This document shows positions 47,837-57,968 of a stretch of 64,000 nucleotides of DNA, piece after piece. The notes below the pieces were generated by a model. That model saw only the letters and a list, made by a program, of their open reading frames with translations, did not search any database and had not been told where the DNA came from. Position 1 is the stretch's first letter; every line of letters starts with the position of its first letter. This DNA comes from Bacillota bacterium (GTDB lineage Bacteria > Bacillota_I > Bacilli_A > Izemoplasmatales > UBA1188): contig JAEYPN010000012.1 in NCBI GenBank assembly GCA_023410715.1, positions 1-64,000 of the forward strand, read 5' to 3'. Both the position numbers and the translations under genes were made by a program.

Positions 47837-48382
47837 CTACTTCTTAGCAGTTTTTCCTTCCTTATGACGAACATGTTCACCTTTATAACGAATACCTTTA
47901 CCAAGATATGGTTCAGGTTCACGTACGCCTCTAATTTCGGCAGCAAATTCGCCAACTAATTGTTTATCCATTCCTTTAACAACAATTTCGATGTTGTTAG
48001 GTACTTCTACTTGAAGACCTTTAGGAATGCTTAATTCTACTGGATTAGAGTAACCAGCATTAACTACTAATGTGTTACCACCTTTTAATTGAGCACGGTA
48101 ACCAACACCTTTAATCTCTAATTCTTTCTTAAAGCCTTCACTTACACCTACTACCATGTTATTAATTAACGCACGAGTAGTACCGTGAATTGTTCTATGC
48201 CATTGAGAATCAGATGGTCTTGATACCAATACTTTATTATCAGCAGAATCGATAGTCAATTCATGATTAAAAGTATATTCTAATGATCCTTTAGGACCTT
48301 TAACAACAACATGATTATTGCTATCTACAGTAACCGTTACACCTTCTGGTAGGGTAACAGGCTTTCTACCAACTCGACTCAT
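47837..48382 (-). CDS. rplF: Ribosomal protein uL6
   Basis: 181 aa, two repeated domains near the sarcin-ricin loop. [19 protein letters not shown] at the start and the terminal [23 protein letters not shown] are diagnostic. Confidence 0.98.
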   Translation of the reverse strand: MSRVGRKPVTLPEGVTVTVDSNNHVVVKGPKGSLEYTFNHELTIDSADNKVLVSRPSDSQWHRTIHGTTRALINNMVVGVSEGFKKELEIKGVGYRAQLKGGNTLVVNAGYSNPVELSIPKGLQVEVPNNIEIVVKGMDKQLVGEFAAEIRGVREPEPYLGKGIRYKGEHVRHKEGKTAKK

Positions 48383-48400
48383 TTTTATAATCCTCCTGTT

Positions 48401-48805
48401 TTACCAAATATAGGCAACAATTTCGCCGCCAACTTGTTGTTTTCTTGCTTCTCTATCAGTCATAATTCCACTAGATGTTGAAATAATTGCAATTCCTAAA
48501 CCATTTAACACTTTTGGAAGTTCTTCAGATTTTGCATAAACGCGTAAGCCTGGTTTTGATATTCTTTTTAAGCCTTTAATGACTCTTTCATTATTCTTTA
48601 AATATTTTAATGAAACACGTAAAATTTCTTGAGGGTTTCTTTCTTCTTTAATTTCAGTATAGCCACCAATGTAACCTTCGTTTTTCATTACATTAAGAAT
48701 TTCTTTTTTAACTTTTGATGATGGAACATCAACAGTTTCATGCTTCATTGTGTTTGCGTTTCTGATACGTGTTAGCATATCAGCAATTGGGTCTGTCATT
48801 ACCAT
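48401..48805 (-). CDS. rpsH: Ribosomal protein uS8
   Basis: 134 aa. [20 protein letters not shown] and the terminal [22 protein letters not shown] are diagnostic. The first ATG (48805, MVMTDPI) is favoured by spacing from AGGAGG. S8 usually represses spc operons by binding the rplE region; I did not identify such a site. Confidence 0.98.
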   Translation of the reverse strand: MVMTDPIADMLTRIRNANTMKHETVDVPSSKVKKEILNVMKNEGYIGGYTEIKEERNPQEILRVSLKYLKNNERVIKGLKRISKPGLRVYAKSEELPKVLNGLGIAIISTSSGIMTDREARKQQVGGEIVAYIW

Positions 48806-48818
48806 ATAAATGCCTCCT

Positions 48819-49004
48819 CTACCAACTTGCTTTTCTAACGCCTGGTATTTGCCCTTTATAAGCTAGTTCACGGAAACAAATACGGCATAATTTAAATTTA
48901 CGATAAACTGAATGTGGTCTTCCACAACGTTCACATCTTGTATATTCACGAACTTTAAATTTTTGTGGTCTTTTACTTTTAACTATTAATGATGTTTTTG
49001 CCAT
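48819..49004 (-). CDS. rpsN: Ribosomal protein uS14, zinc-binding form
   Basis: 61 aa, the short type Z protein with [20 protein letters not shown] zinc knuckle. Situated between rplE and rpsH. Confidence 0.98.
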   Translation of the reverse strand: MAKTSLIVKSKRPQKFKVREYTRCERCGRPHSVYRKFKLCRICFRELAYKGQIPGVRKASW

Positions 49005-49019
49005 AATATATCTCCTTTC

Positions 49020-49559
49020 CTACTTTTTAAAAGGCATTCCCAAAGCTTTTAGTAATTCAAAAGCCTCGTTATCTGTCTTCGCAGTTGTTACCATTACGAT
49101 ATCCATACCACGAACCTTGTTAACTTTGTCAAAGTTAATTTCTGGGAATATCAATTGTTCTTTGACACCTAATGTATAATTACCTCTTCCATCAAAGGCT
49201 TTAGAAGAGACGCCTCTAAAATCACGAACACGAGGTAACCCAATCGTAAATAATTTGTCCATAAACTCATACATTCTTTCGCCACGTAAAGTAACCTTGC
49301 AACCAATGGCCATACCTTCACGAAGTTTAAAACCAGCGATTGATTTCTTTGCGTGAGTAACAACAGGTTTTTGTCCAGAAATTTGTGTTAATTCGCTAAC
49401 AGCGTCATCTAACACTTTTGGATTTGCAACTGCATCACCAACACCAAGATTAATTACTATTTTTGCTAGTTTAGGACATTGCATTACTGAAGTATAGTTG
49501 AATTTCTTAACTAATTCGCCTTGAACTTCATTTAAATATTTTTCTTGTAAACGATTCAT
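49020..49559 (-). CDS. rplE: Ribosomal protein uL5
   Basis: 5S rRNA-binding protein of 179 aa. [40 protein letters not shown] and the terminal [21 protein letters not shown] are diagnostic. Confidence 0.98.
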   Translation of the reverse strand: MNRLQEKYLNEVQGELVKKFNYTSVMQCPKLAKIVINLGVGDAVANPKVLDDAVSELTQISGQKPVVTHAKKSIAGFKLREGMAIGCKVTLRGERMYEFMDKLFTIGLPRVRDFRGVSSKAFDGRGNYTLGVKEQLIFPEINFDKVNKVRGMDIVMVTTAKTDNEAFELLKALGMPFKK

Positions 49560-49578
49560 ATTTTTCTATCCTTCCTGC

Positions 49579-49920
49579 CTATAGTATCTCGCCAGATTTT
49601 TTTGCATATCTAACTTTTTTAACTTCTTCAACGTTAGTCTTTTTATTTTTCTCAGTAACTGTCTTATAGCCAACTTTTGTTGGTTTGCCAGTCTTTGGAT
49701 CAACTAACATAACGTTTGATACATGAATTGGACGATCAACTGTAACAATTCCGCCATCAGGGTTGCTTTGAGATGGTTTCATATGTTTTTTATTTTTCTT
49801 AATTGTGTCTCCTTGTAGAAGAACACGTTCACTTTTTGGTAATGTACGTAAAATTGTTCCTTGTTGGCCTTTATTTTCACCAGCAATAACAACTACTTTA
49901 TCGCCTTTTTTAAGTTTCAT
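49579..49920 (-). CDS. rplX: Ribosomal protein uL24
   Basis: 113 aa assembly initiator with an N-terminal KOW motif ([20 protein letters not shown]). Slightly longer than many homologues, with a Lys-rich ending. Confidence 0.97.
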   Translation of the reverse strand: MKLKKGDKVVVIAGENKGQQGTILRTLPKSERVLLQGDTIKKNKKHMKPSQSNPDGGIVTVDRPIHVSNVMLVDPKTGKPTKVGYKTVTEKNKKTNVEEVKKVRYAKKSGEIL

Positions 49921-49935
49921 CTTTTTTTCCTCCTC

Positions 49936-50304
49936 TTATAGAACTTCTGGAGCTAATGATACGATTTTTAGGAAGTCTAAATCACGTAATTCTCTAGCAA
50001 CAGGTCCAAATATACGAGTTCCACGAGGGCTCTTGTCTTCTTTAACGATTACAGCGGCATTATCATCAAATTTGATATATGATCCGTCTGCACGTCTAAT
50101 TTCTTTTGTAGTTCTAACTATTACCGCTTTAACTACTTCACCTTTTTTAACCATACCGCCTGGTGTAGCAGATTTTACAGTTGCAACGATGATATCACCG
50201 ATTGTCGCATATCTTCTTCTAGTACCGCCTAAAACCTTTATTGTTAGAATTTCACGGGCACCAGAATTATCTGCTATTTTTAATCTAGTTTCTGTTTGAA
50301 TCAT
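49936..50304 (-). CDS. rplN: Ribosomal protein uL14
   Basis: 122 aa. [20 protein letters not shown] and [21 protein letters not shown] are diagnostic. 15 nt after rpsQ. Confidence 0.98.
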   Translation of the reverse strand: MIQTETRLKIADNSGAREILTIKVLGGTRRRYATIGDIIVATVKSATPGGMVKKGEVVKAVIVRTTKEIRRADGSYIKFDDNAAVIVKEDKSPRGTRIFGPVARELRDLDFLKIVSLAPEVL

Positions 50305-50319
50305 AATTCATACCCCCGT

Positions 50320-50580
50320 TTATAATTCAACTTTGGCTTCAACAATTTCAAGTAAACGGAATCTTTTAAGTTTAGATAGTGGTCTTGTTTCCATAATCTT
50401 AACTACATCACCGATTTTTGCTTGATTGTTTTCGTCATGTGCTGTAAATTTCTTTGAAGTCATAACTCTTTTTCCATAAAGAGGATGAATTTTGTACGTT
50501 TTTACAAGTACAGTTATCGTTTTTTCGCATTTGTCAGAAACTACTGTTCCAACTAAGACTTTTCTTTTATTACGTTCCAT
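50320..50580 (-). CDS. rpsQ: Ribosomal protein uS17
   Basis: 86 aa OB-fold protein. [20 protein letters not shown] and [20 protein letters not shown] are diagnostic. Confidence 0.98.
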   Translation of the reverse strand: MERNKRKVLVGTVVSDKCEKTITVLVKTYKIHPLYGKRVMTSKKFTAHDENNQAKIGDVVKIMETRPLSKLKRFRLLEIVEAKVEL

Positions 50581-50590
50581 AATTTCCTCC

Positions 50591-50785
50591 TTAGTCTGCT
50601 CTCTCGTTTAAAATGGTTTTAAAACGAGCGATAGCTTTTTTGATTTTACCGATGCTAGCTGTATCTTCTAACTGACCAATAGCATGTTTAAAGCGAAGGT
50701 CAAATAATTCTTTTTTAAGATTTTCAATTTCAACATTGATTTGTTCAGAATCAAGTTTACGCATTTCATTAATATTAACTTTCAC
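50591..50785 (-). CDS. rpmC: Ribosomal protein uL29
   Basis: About 64 aa, helical hairpin protein at the exit tunnel. [20 protein letters not shown] and [20 protein letters not shown] are typical. Three in-frame GTG codons are candidates (50797, 50794, 50785); 50785 has a GGTGAAG block 6 nt ahead and gives the usual length. The gene starts inside the end of rplP. Confidence 0.93.
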   Translation of the reverse strand: MKVNINEMRKLDSEQINVEIENLKKELFDLRFKHAIGQLEDTASIGKIKKAIARFKTILNERAD

Positions 50786-51218
50786 TAACTTCACCACTTT
50801 CTTGGCCTAACGATGCTTTTGTAACGAATTTAGTTTTGATTGGTAATTTGTGTGCTGCAAGTCTTAATGCTTCTTTAGCAACTTCTTCAGATACACCATC
50901 AATTTCAAACATTACTAAACCTTTTTTTACTACTGCAACATATGTTTCTGGAGCACCTTTACCAGAACCCATACGAACTTCTAGAGGCTTTTTAGTTTTT
51001 GCTAAATGAGGGAATATTTTAATCCATACTTGACCAGTACGTTTCATATATCTTGTCATCGCAACACGGGCTGCCTCGATTTGACGGTTATTAATCCAAG
51101 CTCCTTCAAGAGCTTCTAGACCATATGAACCAAAAACAATTCTTGTACCACTTTTAGATACACCTTCATAACTTACTCTATGAGGGCGTCTATATTTTGT
51201 TCTCTTTGGCATTAACAT
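50775..51218 (-). CDS. rplP: Ribosomal protein uL16
   Basis: 147 aa. [14 protein letters not shown] is the family start and fits the AGGAGG spacing. [22 protein letters not shown] and [19 protein letters not shown] are diagnostic. Confidence 0.98.
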   Translation of the reverse strand: MLMPKRTKYRRPHRVSYEGVSKSGTRIVFGSYGLEALEGAWINNRQIEAARVAMTRYMKRTGQVWIKIFPHLAKTKKPLEVRMGSGKGAPETYVAVVKKGLVMFEIDGVSEEVAKEALRLAAHKLPIKTKFVTKASLGQESGEVSES

Positions 51219-51220
51219 AG

Positions 51221-51868
51221 TTATTTGCCCTCCTTCTTAGTTGGTAAAACTTCTCCTTTGTAAATCCATACTTTAACGCCTAATTTACCATATGTTGTAT
51301 CTGCTTCTGCAGCTGCATAATCGATATCAGCTCTTAATGTATGTAGAGGAACGTTACCTTCATTGTATCCTTCGCTACGTGCCATTTCAGCACCTGCTAA
51401 ACGTCCTGAGATTAAAGTTTTGCAACCTTTAGCGCCAGATTTTAAAGCTCTTTGAATTGCAACTTTTTGAACACGTCTAAATGATGCACGGTTTTCTAAT
51501 TGTTGAGCAATGTTTCTAGCAACTAGAAGAGCATCTAATTCTGGACGTCTGATTTCTTGAACGTTTAAGAATACTTCTTTACTTGTTAATTTTTTAAGTT
51601 TTTCAACAACTTCTTTTTTGATTGCGCCATCACGACCGATAACCATACCAGGTTTAGCGGTGAAAACTGTGATTACTACGCGATTTTTGCTTCTTTCAAT
51701 CTTAATTTTTGATACAGATGAGTTTGCATATAATTCTTCTAAGAGACTACGAATCTTGAGGTCTTCTTGTAATAAATCAGCAACACTTTTTTTATCTGCA
51801 TACCAACGAGCGTCCCAGTCACGAATAATACCAAGACGAAGTCCGACTGGACTAACTTTTTGACCCAT
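51221..51868 (-). CDS. rpsC: Ribosomal protein uS3
   Basis: 215 aa with a KH domain ([21 protein letters not shown]) at the mRNA entry site. [22 protein letters not shown] and the C-terminal [16 protein letters not shown] are diagnostic. Confidence 0.98.
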   Translation of the reverse strand: MGQKVSPVGLRLGIIRDWDARWYADKKSVADLLQEDLKIRSLLEELYANSSVSKIKIERSKNRVVITVFTAKPGMVIGRDGAIKKEVVEKLKKLTSKEVFLNVQEIRRPELDALLVARNIAQQLENRASFRRVQKVAIQRALKSGAKGCKTLISGRLAGAEMARSEGYNEGNVPLHTLRADIDYAAAEADTTYGKLGVKVWIYKGEVLPTKKEGK

Positions 51869-51881
51869 TACTTAATTCCTC

Positions 51882-52217
51882 CTATTCTCTTTCTGCCACA
51901 GTAACTGTAATGTGGCTAGTTCTTTTTAAAATTGCAAATCCACGGCCTTGAGAGTGTGGTTGCATTCTCTTTAGAGTTTTTCCTTCGTTAACGAAGATTT
52001 CTTTTACATACAACTTTTCCATATTCATACTATAATTATGATCAGCGTTTGCTACTGCTGACTTTAAGACTTTTTCAACAACTGGTGAAGCGCCTCTTGC
52101 AGTATTTCTTAATATTGCAAATGCTTCTCCGACGTTTTTACCTCTAATTAAATCGACTACTAGTCTAACCTTTCGAGGAGCAATACGTACGGTATTTACA
52201 TGTGCTTTAGATTCCAT
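51882..52217 (-). CDS. rplV: Ribosomal protein uL22
   Basis: 111 aa exit-tunnel protein. [20 protein letters not shown] and [20 protein letters not shown] are diagnostic. Confidence 0.98.
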   Translation of the reverse strand: MESKAHVNTVRIAPRKVRLVVDLIRGKNVGEAFAILRNTARGASPVVEKVLKSAVANADHNYSMNMEKLYVKEIFVNEGKTLKRMQPHSQGRGFAILKRTSHITVTVAERE

Positions 52218-52228
52218 TTTTTCTCCTC

Positions 52229-52504
52229 CTACTTAGTTACTTTCTCGTCTTTGTTATGACCACGGTAAGTACGTGTTGGAGCGAACTCTCCTAATTTATG
52301 ACCTACCATATCTTCGGTAATATATACTGGAATATGCTCTTTTCCATTGTGTACGCCGATTGTTAAGCCAACAAAATTAGGGAATACTGTTGAACGTCTT
52401 GACCATGTTTGAATAACTTTTTTACTTTTTGATGCATTCATATCTTCGACTTTTTTCATTAAGTGTTCATCACAGAATGGACCTTTTTTAATTGAACGTG
52501 ACAT
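52229..52504 (-). CDS. rpsS: Ribosomal protein uS19
   Basis: 91 aa. [19 protein letters not shown] and [18 protein letters not shown] are diagnostic. Confidence 0.98.
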   Translation of the reverse strand: MSRSIKKGPFCDEHLMKKVEDMNASKSKKVIQTWSRRSTVFPNFVGLTIGVHNGKEHIPVYITEDMVGHKLGEFAPTRTYRGHNKDEKVTK

Positions 52505-52524
52505 TTATTGAGTTCCTCCTTTCA

Positions 52525-53355
52525 CTATTTGTCTCTTCTTCTAACAATTAAATCATTGCTAGCTTTTTTGTGTTTACGTGTTTTAAAACCAAGAGCTGGT
52601 TTACCCCAAGGAGTAAGTGGAGATGGATGACCGATTGGTTGTTTACCTTCACCACCACCATGAGGATGGTCTACTGGGTTCATAACTGAACCACGTACTG
52701 TAGGTCTAACACCCATATGGCGAACGCGACCTGCTTTACCTAAATTAACTAATTCATAGAATTCGTTACCAACTACACCAACAGTTGCACGGCAAACGCC
52801 TAAAATTCTTCTAACTTCGCCAGATGTTAATCTAACTAGTACATATTTTTCTTCACGGCCTAAAATTTGAGCAGAAGCACCTGCGCTCCTTACAAGTTGT
52901 CCGCCGCGGCCTGGACTAAGTTCAATGTTGTGTACTAAAGTACCAACTGGAATATTCATTAGTGGTAAAGCATTACCAACTTTAATATCCGCATCTACAC
53001 CAGAAACGATTTCCATTCCTACTGTTAAGTCCTTTGGTGCAATAATATATCTTTTTTCACCATCAGCATATACTATTAATGCAATATTTGCTGATCTATT
53101 TGGATCGTATTCAATAGTTGTTACGCGTCCAATGATACCATCTTTATCTCTCTTGAAATCTATAATACGGTATTTTCTCTTAGCTCCGCCACCTTGATGA
53201 CGAACTGTAAGTTTACCTTGGTTATTACGGCCACCGTTACTTTTTAGTGTTACAAGAAGAGATTTTTCTGGCTTGTCAGTAGTTAGTTCTTTATAATCAA
53301 GTACTGACATGTTTCGCAAACCATTTGTTATTGGTTTATACTTTCTTATAGCCAT
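52525..53355 (-). CDS. rplB: Ribosomal protein uL2
   Basis: 276 aa, needed for subunit joining and peptidyl transfer. [20 protein letters not shown] and the conserved [20 protein letters not shown] loop at the catalytic centre are present. Confidence 0.99.
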   Translation of the reverse strand: MAIRKYKPITNGLRNMSVLDYKELTTDKPEKSLLVTLKSNGGRNNQGKLTVRHQGGGAKRKYRIIDFKRDKDGIIGRVTTIEYDPNRSANIALIVYADGEKRYIIAPKDLTVGMEIVSGVDADIKVGNALPLMNIPVGTLVHNIELSPGRGGQLVRSAGASAQILGREEKYVLVRLTSGEVRRILGVCRATVGVVGNEFYELVNLGKAGRVRHMGVRPTVRGSVMNPVDHPHGGGEGKQPIGHPSPLTPWGKPALGFKTRKHKKASNDLIVRRRDK

Positions 53356-53369
53356 TGTTTTCCTCCTAA

Positions 53370-53651
53370 TTAAGCTGAATAAATTTCAATCTTATTGCCT
53401 TCAGCTAATGTAACAATTGCTTTTGATACAGCTGGTGCAAAACCACTGTGTTGGCCAACTCTCTTAGCTTTTGCAATTTCGTTTATTACGTTAACCTTGA
53501 CAACTGATACATTAAACAATTTTTCGATTGCTTCTTTTATTTCTTGCTTATTTGCATTCTTGTCTACTTCAAAGGTATATTTTCCTTTTTCAACAAGTTT
53601 CATTGTTTTTTCTGTAATGATTGGGCGCTTAACGATTTGATAAATTTCCAT
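53370..53651 (-). CDS. rplW: Ribosomal protein uL23
   Basis: 93 aa, docking site for trigger factor and SRP at the exit tunnel. [20 protein letters not shown] is diagnostic. One-base overlap with the rplD stop. Confidence 0.98.
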   Translation of the reverse strand: MEIYQIVKRPIITEKTMKLVEKGKYTFEVDKNANKQEIKEAIEKLFNVSVVKVNVINEIAKAKRVGQHSGFAPAVSKAIVTLAEGNKIEIYSA

Positions 53652-54274
53652 TATTCTAGTGCCTCCTCAAATTCTTTAACAACATCTTCAGTTGTTAAGA
53701 TGAAATTACTGTTTAACATTTCATATACACTTGCATGTTCACGAACAGTAGTTTGTACACCTTCGATGTTTCTTGCAGAAATTTCAATTTTTTCATCATG
53801 TTCAGGTAATACTACTAATACTTTACCTTGAACATTAACGTTCTTTAATACTTCAACCATTGTTTTAGTTTTAATTTCTTCAAAAACTAATTTATCTAAA
53901 ACAACAAATTTATTTTCAGTTACTTTTTCTGATAATGCTATTTTGATCGCAAGTCTGCGAACTTTTTTGTTAAGCTTCATACTGTAATCTCTTGGAGTCG
54001 TTCCAAAAGCAACACCACCACCTACATAGTGAGGAGCTGTAATAGATCCTTGGCGGGCATTACCAGTTCCTTTTTGACGATATGGCTTACGACCACCGCC
54101 AGAAACCTCCGCACGTGTTTTTGTTTTATGAGTACCATGACGCATAGCAGCTCTTTGAGCTCTTACGACATCATAAATAACTTGTTCGTTTGGTTCAACA
54201 GCAAACACTGAATCTTTTAATTCAATTTCTCCAACAGTTTGACCAGCTTGATTTAACAATGCTAATTTAGGCAT
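53651..54274 (-). CDS. rplD: Ribosomal protein uL4
   Basis: 207 aa from ATG 54274 (MPKLALLNQAGQTVGEIELK), 7 nt after GGAGG; the frame extends to 54292 without support. The tunnel loop GGGRKPYRQKGTGNARQGSI is intact. Confidence 0.98.
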   Translation of the reverse strand: MPKLALLNQAGQTVGEIELKDSVFAVEPNEQVIYDVVRAQRAAMRHGTHKTKTRAEVSGGGRKPYRQKGTGNARQGSITAPHYVGGGVAFGTTPRDYSMKLNKKVRRLAIKIALSEKVTENKFVVLDKLVFEEIKTKTMVEVLKNVNVQGKVLVVLPEHDEKIEISARNIEGVQTTVREHASVYEMLNSNFILTTEDVVKEFEEALE

Positions 54275-54311
54275 AGCAGGTCCTCCTTTCATTGATATTC
54301 ATATCTAGTGT

Positions 54312-54947
54312 TTATTTCTTATTTTTTTTAACTGCATCTCTAATAACAACTAGAGACTTGTTTGCGCCTGGAACATTACCTCTAATAAGGATGATATTTC
54401 TTTCAACATCAACACTTACAACTTTTAGGTTTTGGATTGTTGTAGTTTCTTGTCCCATTCTACTTGGTAAAATTTTACCTTTAAGGATTCTATTTGCCGC
54501 AATTGAGCCCATTGATCCTGTACCTCTATGATACTTTGAACCATGTCCCATTGGGCCTGTATGCCAGTTTAATAATTTGATAACACCTGCATATCCTTTA
54601 CCTTTGGATTTGCCTGTTACGTCTACTATGTCACCAGCTTTGAAAATATCAGCTTTAACCTCTTGACCTACTTCAAAATTTTGTAATTCATCTTCTGTGA
54701 ATTCTCTTAAGTAGCGCTTAGGTGCCGTGTTAGCTTTCTTTGCATGCCCGATTTCAGACTTGTTAGCTAAATTTTCTCTTTTATCCATGAATCCTAATTG
54801 TACTGAAACATATCCATCTGTTTCAACTGTTTTCTTTTGCATTACAACGTTTGGCGTAACTAATACTACTGTTACAGGAACAAGTACACCTTCTGTTGTA
54901 AATACTTGAGTCATTCCAATTTTTCTTCCTAAGATACCTTTGGCCAT
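54312..54947 (-). CDS. rplC: Ribosomal protein uL3
   Basis: 211 aa. [20 protein letters not shown] and [17 protein letters not shown] are diagnostic. Confidence 0.98.
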   Translation of the reverse strand: MAKGILGRKIGMTQVFTTEGVLVPVTVVLVTPNVVMQKKTVETDGYVSVQLGFMDKRENLANKSEIGHAKKANTAPKRYLREFTEDELQNFEVGQEVKADIFKAGDIVDVTGKSKGKGYAGVIKLLNWHTGPMGHGSKYHRGTGSMGSIAANRILKGKILPSRMGQETTTIQNLKVVSVDVERNIILIRGNVPGANKSLVVIRDAVKKNKK

Positions 54948-54966
54948 GAGTACACCTCCTATTTAA

Positions 54967-55275
54967 TTATTTTAATACAATGTCAACACCTGATGGTAAA
55001 TCTAGGTGCATTAGCGCATCAATTGTTTGCGCTGTTGGTGAAACAATATCAATAAGACGTTTATGTGTGCGTCTTTCAAATTGTTCACGTGAATCCTTGT
55101 TTACGAATGGTGAACGCAAAACTGTGAACACCTCTTTTTCTGTTGGTAGTGGAACTGGACCAGATACTTTTGCACCTGTCTTTTTCGCAGTATCAACAAT
55201 TTTCTTAGCTGATTGATCTAATAATCTGTGATCATAAGATTTCAATCTGATTCTAATAACTTGATTCGTTGCCAT
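54967..55275 (-). CDS. rpsJ: Ribosomal protein uS10
   Basis: 102 aa from ATG 55275 ([20 protein letters not shown]), after AAAGGAGG. Also the NusE partner of NusG in transcription antitermination. First gene of the S10-spc-alpha transcript; in Bacillus it follows fusA-tufA, while here it starts its own transcription unit. Confidence 0.98.
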   Translation of the reverse strand: MATNQVIRIRLKSYDHRLLDQSAKKIVDTAKKTGAKVSGPVPLPTEKEVFTVLRSPFVNKDSREQFERRTHKRLIDIVSPTAQTIDALMHLDLPSGVDIVLK

Positions 55276-55284
55276 ATTATCCTC

Positions 55285-55404
55285 CTTTCGCATATAAATC
55301 AACTTATATACTTGCTCCGTAGAAATTACCCGACCACATCAAGACAACGGGTATCCGTGTGTCGGCAACCTTCCACATCACAGCCACGCTCGAGATTACG
55401 AGCC
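55285..55404 (-). promoter_or_regulatory. Structured rpsJ leader
   Basis: An unusually GC-rich leader of about 120 nt between promoter and rpsJ. On the minus strand it holds GAAGGTTGCCGACACACGGA, TACCCG, a second GATGTGG block, then TCGGGTAATTTCTACGGAGC just ahead of the ribosome binding site. ACCCG/CGGGT can pair, and GATGTGG occurs twice. A similar block (GGTTGCCGAC ... TTTTACGGAG) precedes rpsJ in other Bacillota, as I recall; the regulator may be a protein encoded in the operon, such as L4. Confidence 0.55.
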
Positions 55405-55410
55405 TTGAAC

Positions 55411-55439
55411 ATTATAACAAATAAATAATACAAATGCAA
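55411..55439 (-). promoter_or_regulatory. Promoter for the S10-spc-alpha cluster
   Basis: Minus strand TTGCAT (55439-55434), 17-bp spacer, perfect TATAAT (55416-55411). Transcription would start near 55404, at the beginning of the GC-rich leader. Confidence 0.65.
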
Positions 55440-55680
55440 GTACTATTTTCCGTTTTTTATTATTTATCAGTATAGGTCTAAAAGGCCTTAAAAACAATGC
55501 TTTTATTCAACCTTTTAGAGTTTTTACCAATAGATATTGTTTATTTCCATAATTTAACTTATTCATTATTTAATTGTTTTTATTTTAATAAATATATTTT
55601 AATTATCGAAAAATAAGTAATTAAAAGTCATTATTAAATATGTTGTCGATAAGCTAAAATTTTTGATATTTATTACCAAT
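55440..55680. other. AT-rich spacer without recognised features
   Basis: About 240 nt between the S10 promoter and the terminator of the arginine operon. I see no frame with a ribosome binding site and no convincing hairpin or repeat beyond short AT tracts. Confidence 0.6.
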
Positions 55681-55706
55681 AAAAAAAGTGGCTTTAAACC
55701 ACTTTA
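55681..55706 (-). terminator. Terminator of the arginine deiminase operon
   Basis: Minus strand AAAGTGG (55705-55699) pairs with CCACTTT (55691-55685), then TTTTTTATT. It starts just 3' of the decarboxylase stop. Confidence 0.85.
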
Positions 55707-55709
55707 TAA

Positions 55710-57038
55710 TTAATAAAACTTGGAAACTCTTAGTACGTCTTCAATACTTTGAAGGTTAGATCTTACTTCTTCTACTTCTTTTTTATTTTTAGTATAGATT
55801 AGTAAATCTTTTTCTTCAGGTAGTAAGCAATGATGAACTCCGCCTTTACCATTCATGCTGTTTTGATAAGATCCTGTGCCAATTAAGCCTACATAGATAT
55901 CATCATTAGTATCAGGAAGATCAATATAACCTTTTGATTTTTCATAATATACATCATCGCAATCACAAGTAATTCCACCTAAACGCCCTTTAATCATTGG
56001 TTTGTCTAATTCGTTTAATGGTGTAATTATTATTGGTTCACCTAAGGCATACATTTCAGGCAACGCAATTAACAAACTACCATTGATGATATGCCATAGA
56101 TAAGAATCAGTATTTTTCTTACCTACAACCTTATATATATTAACAGTGCTATCCTTTTGACTATATTTTCCATTTTCACTTACTAAATTAGGCTCATTTA
56201 CTTTAAATTCTAAAGATAGTTTTTTAAGTGTTGATATAACTTCTTTAGCCCAAGCAAGGTAATCAAAATCATTATGTTCAGGAAGCGGTGTTCCTCCACC
56301 CATGTCAAAATTAATAACTGTTTTATATTTTTTAGCTGCATAAACATAATATTCTTCAAAAGCTTTTGTAAAGTTTAAATTAAATTTATCTTTTTCATAA
56401 TCAAATCCTCTTTGATGGAAATGAATAGTTGAAAGAATTAATGAAGTATTCTTAATGTCGTCAACAATATATGTAAAATCTTCTTTAATTAAACCAAAAC
56501 GGTCGTTTTCAATAACATCGCCTTCTTCAGCATATAAAGCCTTTAAATGAACTCTTAAACCAATCTCAAGTTTTACATTCTTCTCTTTTAAGTATTCATA
56601 TTCATTTAAAGAATCAATTACATTAATGATTTTATATCCTTCTTCGTTTATTCTAATGATAGCGTCAATATAATCTTTTTCCTTATATCCGTTACATACA
56701 ATTGGTTTTTTCTTAAATTCAGGATGTTTTTTATAAAGCTCATAAGTTAATAATAAATCATAATAACTTGATGTTTCTAAACCATCAGAATAGGTGAATG
56801 CTGTCTCAATTTCTCTAACCCCATAATTTGCCTTATTGGCATTAAGATAAAAGAACTTTTTTGAGTATCCTTCAGCTTTAATGGCTTCTTTAAAACAATC
56901 TTTTAAACCTAATACTCTTTCTTTAATAATATCTAAGAAAGTAATTTTTAAAGGAGTTCCATGTTTTTTTGCTAGATTTGTTAAATTATGTCCGAAATAT
57001 TCAATTTCGTTATTTTTTACTTTTAATAGTTTGTCCAT
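55710..57038 (-). CDS. PLP-dependent decarboxylase, arginine/ornithine/DAP type (fold III)
   Basis: 442 aa alanine-racemase-fold decarboxylase. The PLP lysine is Lys69 in FYLNANKANYGVREIETAF; GLETSSYYDLLL and VCNGYKEKDYIDAI resemble SpeA arginine decarboxylase; FDMGGGTPLPEH is the phosphate-binding glycine turn; GGITCDCDDVYYEK matches the C-terminal active-site Cys/Asp motif. It is shorter than SpeA (about 640 aa). Last gene of the operon, 6 nt after arcC. It may decarboxylate arginine to agmatine, or the ornithine released by ArcB to putrescine; substrate cannot be fixed from motifs. Confidence 0.78.
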   Translation of the reverse strand: MDKLLKVKNNEIEYFGHNLTNLAKKHGTPLKITFLDIIKERVLGLKDCFKEAIKAEGYSKKFFYLNANKANYGVREIETAFTYSDGLETSSYYDLLLTYELYKKHPEFKKKPIVCNGYKEKDYIDAIIRINEEGYKIINVIDSLNEYEYLKEKNVKLEIGLRVHLKALYAEEGDVIENDRFGLIKEDFTYIVDDIKNTSLILSTIHFHQRGFDYEKDKFNLNFTKAFEEYYVYAAKKYKTVINFDMGGGTPLPEHNDFDYLAWAKEVISTLKKLSLEFKVNEPNLVSENGKYSQKDSTVNIYKVVGKKNTDSYLWHIINGSLLIALPEMYALGEPIIITPLNELDKPMIKGRLGGITCDCDDVYYEKSKGYIDLPDTNDDIYVGLIGTGSYQNSMNGKGGVHHCLLPEEKDLLIYTKNKKEVEEVRSNLQSIEDVLRVSKFY

Positions 57039-57044
57039 TTTTCC

Positions 57045-57968
57045 TTATTTATTATATATAGTAGTTCCAGAATTACCTAAAAGGGCATCATAGGCTTTTT
57101 CTGGTGAAGTGATGATGGCAATATGGTTTTTATCTTGTTTTACAAACTCGATACTTGCTTCTACTTTTGGTTTCATACTGCCAGCATAAAAATGATTCAA
57201 TTCATTATACTTAATCATATCTTCTAAAGATACTTGGCTAAGTTTAATTTCATTTTCTTGTTTATAATTTAATGATACTTGATCAACAGCAGTTAATATT
57301 AATAAATAATCGCTATTTATATCATTTGCGAGCTTGCTTGAGGCAAAATCTTTATCAATGACGGCTTCAACACCCTCGTATACCCCGTTATTATTAATAA
57401 CAGGAATTCCTCCGCCACCGCAAGCAATAACTATATATCCTGCATTAATTAAAGTATTAATTACCGGTTCTTCAATAACTTTTACAGGCTTTGGAGAAGC
57501 TATTACTCTTCTATATCCTCTTAAAGCATCTTCTTTCATTGGATAAGGCATTTTTTTTGCTTCTTTAAATGTATAAAAAGACCCAATTGGTTTAGTAGGA
57601 TTTAAAAATGCTTTATCATCTTTATCAACTTCAACCTGAGTAACAATACTTACAACATGCTTATTAATATTTTCTTTTGCAAATTCACAAGTTAGTGCAT
57701 TTGTTAAATGATAGCCAATATAACCCTCACTCATTGCTCCACATTCACTAAAAGGCATTAAAGAGATTTTTTCATCATGTTTATGTCCTTCGGTAAAAGC
57801 TAGATTAATTAAACCAACTTGTGGTCCATTACCATGAGTGATAACAACCTCAAATCCTGCTTTAATAATGGGGATTAAATTTTTTGCTGTAATTACTGCC
57901 ATTTCTTTTTGTTTTTCTGGGGTTTCTCCTAGGGCATTACCACCTAATGCTACAACGACTCTTTTCAT
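57045..57968 (-). CDS. arcC: Carbamate kinase
   Basis: Transfers phosphate from carbamoyl phosphate to ADP, the ATP-yielding step of arginine fermentation; 307 aa. VVVALGGNALGETPEKQ, THGNGPQVGLINLA, IACGGGGIPVI and AVIDKDFASSKLA are diagnostic amino-acid-kinase motifs. Adjacent to arcB (shared base). Confidence 0.96.
   Translation of the reverse strand: MKRVVVALGGNALGETPEKQKEMAVITAKNLIPIIKAGFEVVITHGNGPQVGLINLAFTEGHKHDEKISLMPFSECGAMSEGYIGYHLTNALTCEFAKENINKHVVSIVTQVEVDKDDKAFLNPTKPIGSFYTFKEAKKMPYPMKEDALRGYRRVIASPKPVKVIEEPVINTLINAGYIVIACGGGGIPVINNNGVYEGVEAVIDKDFASSKLANDINSDYLLILTAVDQVSLNYKQENEIKLSQVSLEDMIKYNELNHFYAGSMKPKVEASIEFVKQDKNHIAIITSPEKAYDALLGNSGTTIYNK

Noticed and set aside
49805..50299. 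Plus-strand open frame of 164 codons opposite rplX and rplN
   Set aside because: Antisense to two certain ribosomal protein genes, Ser/Thr/Pro-rich shadow composition, no start signal.
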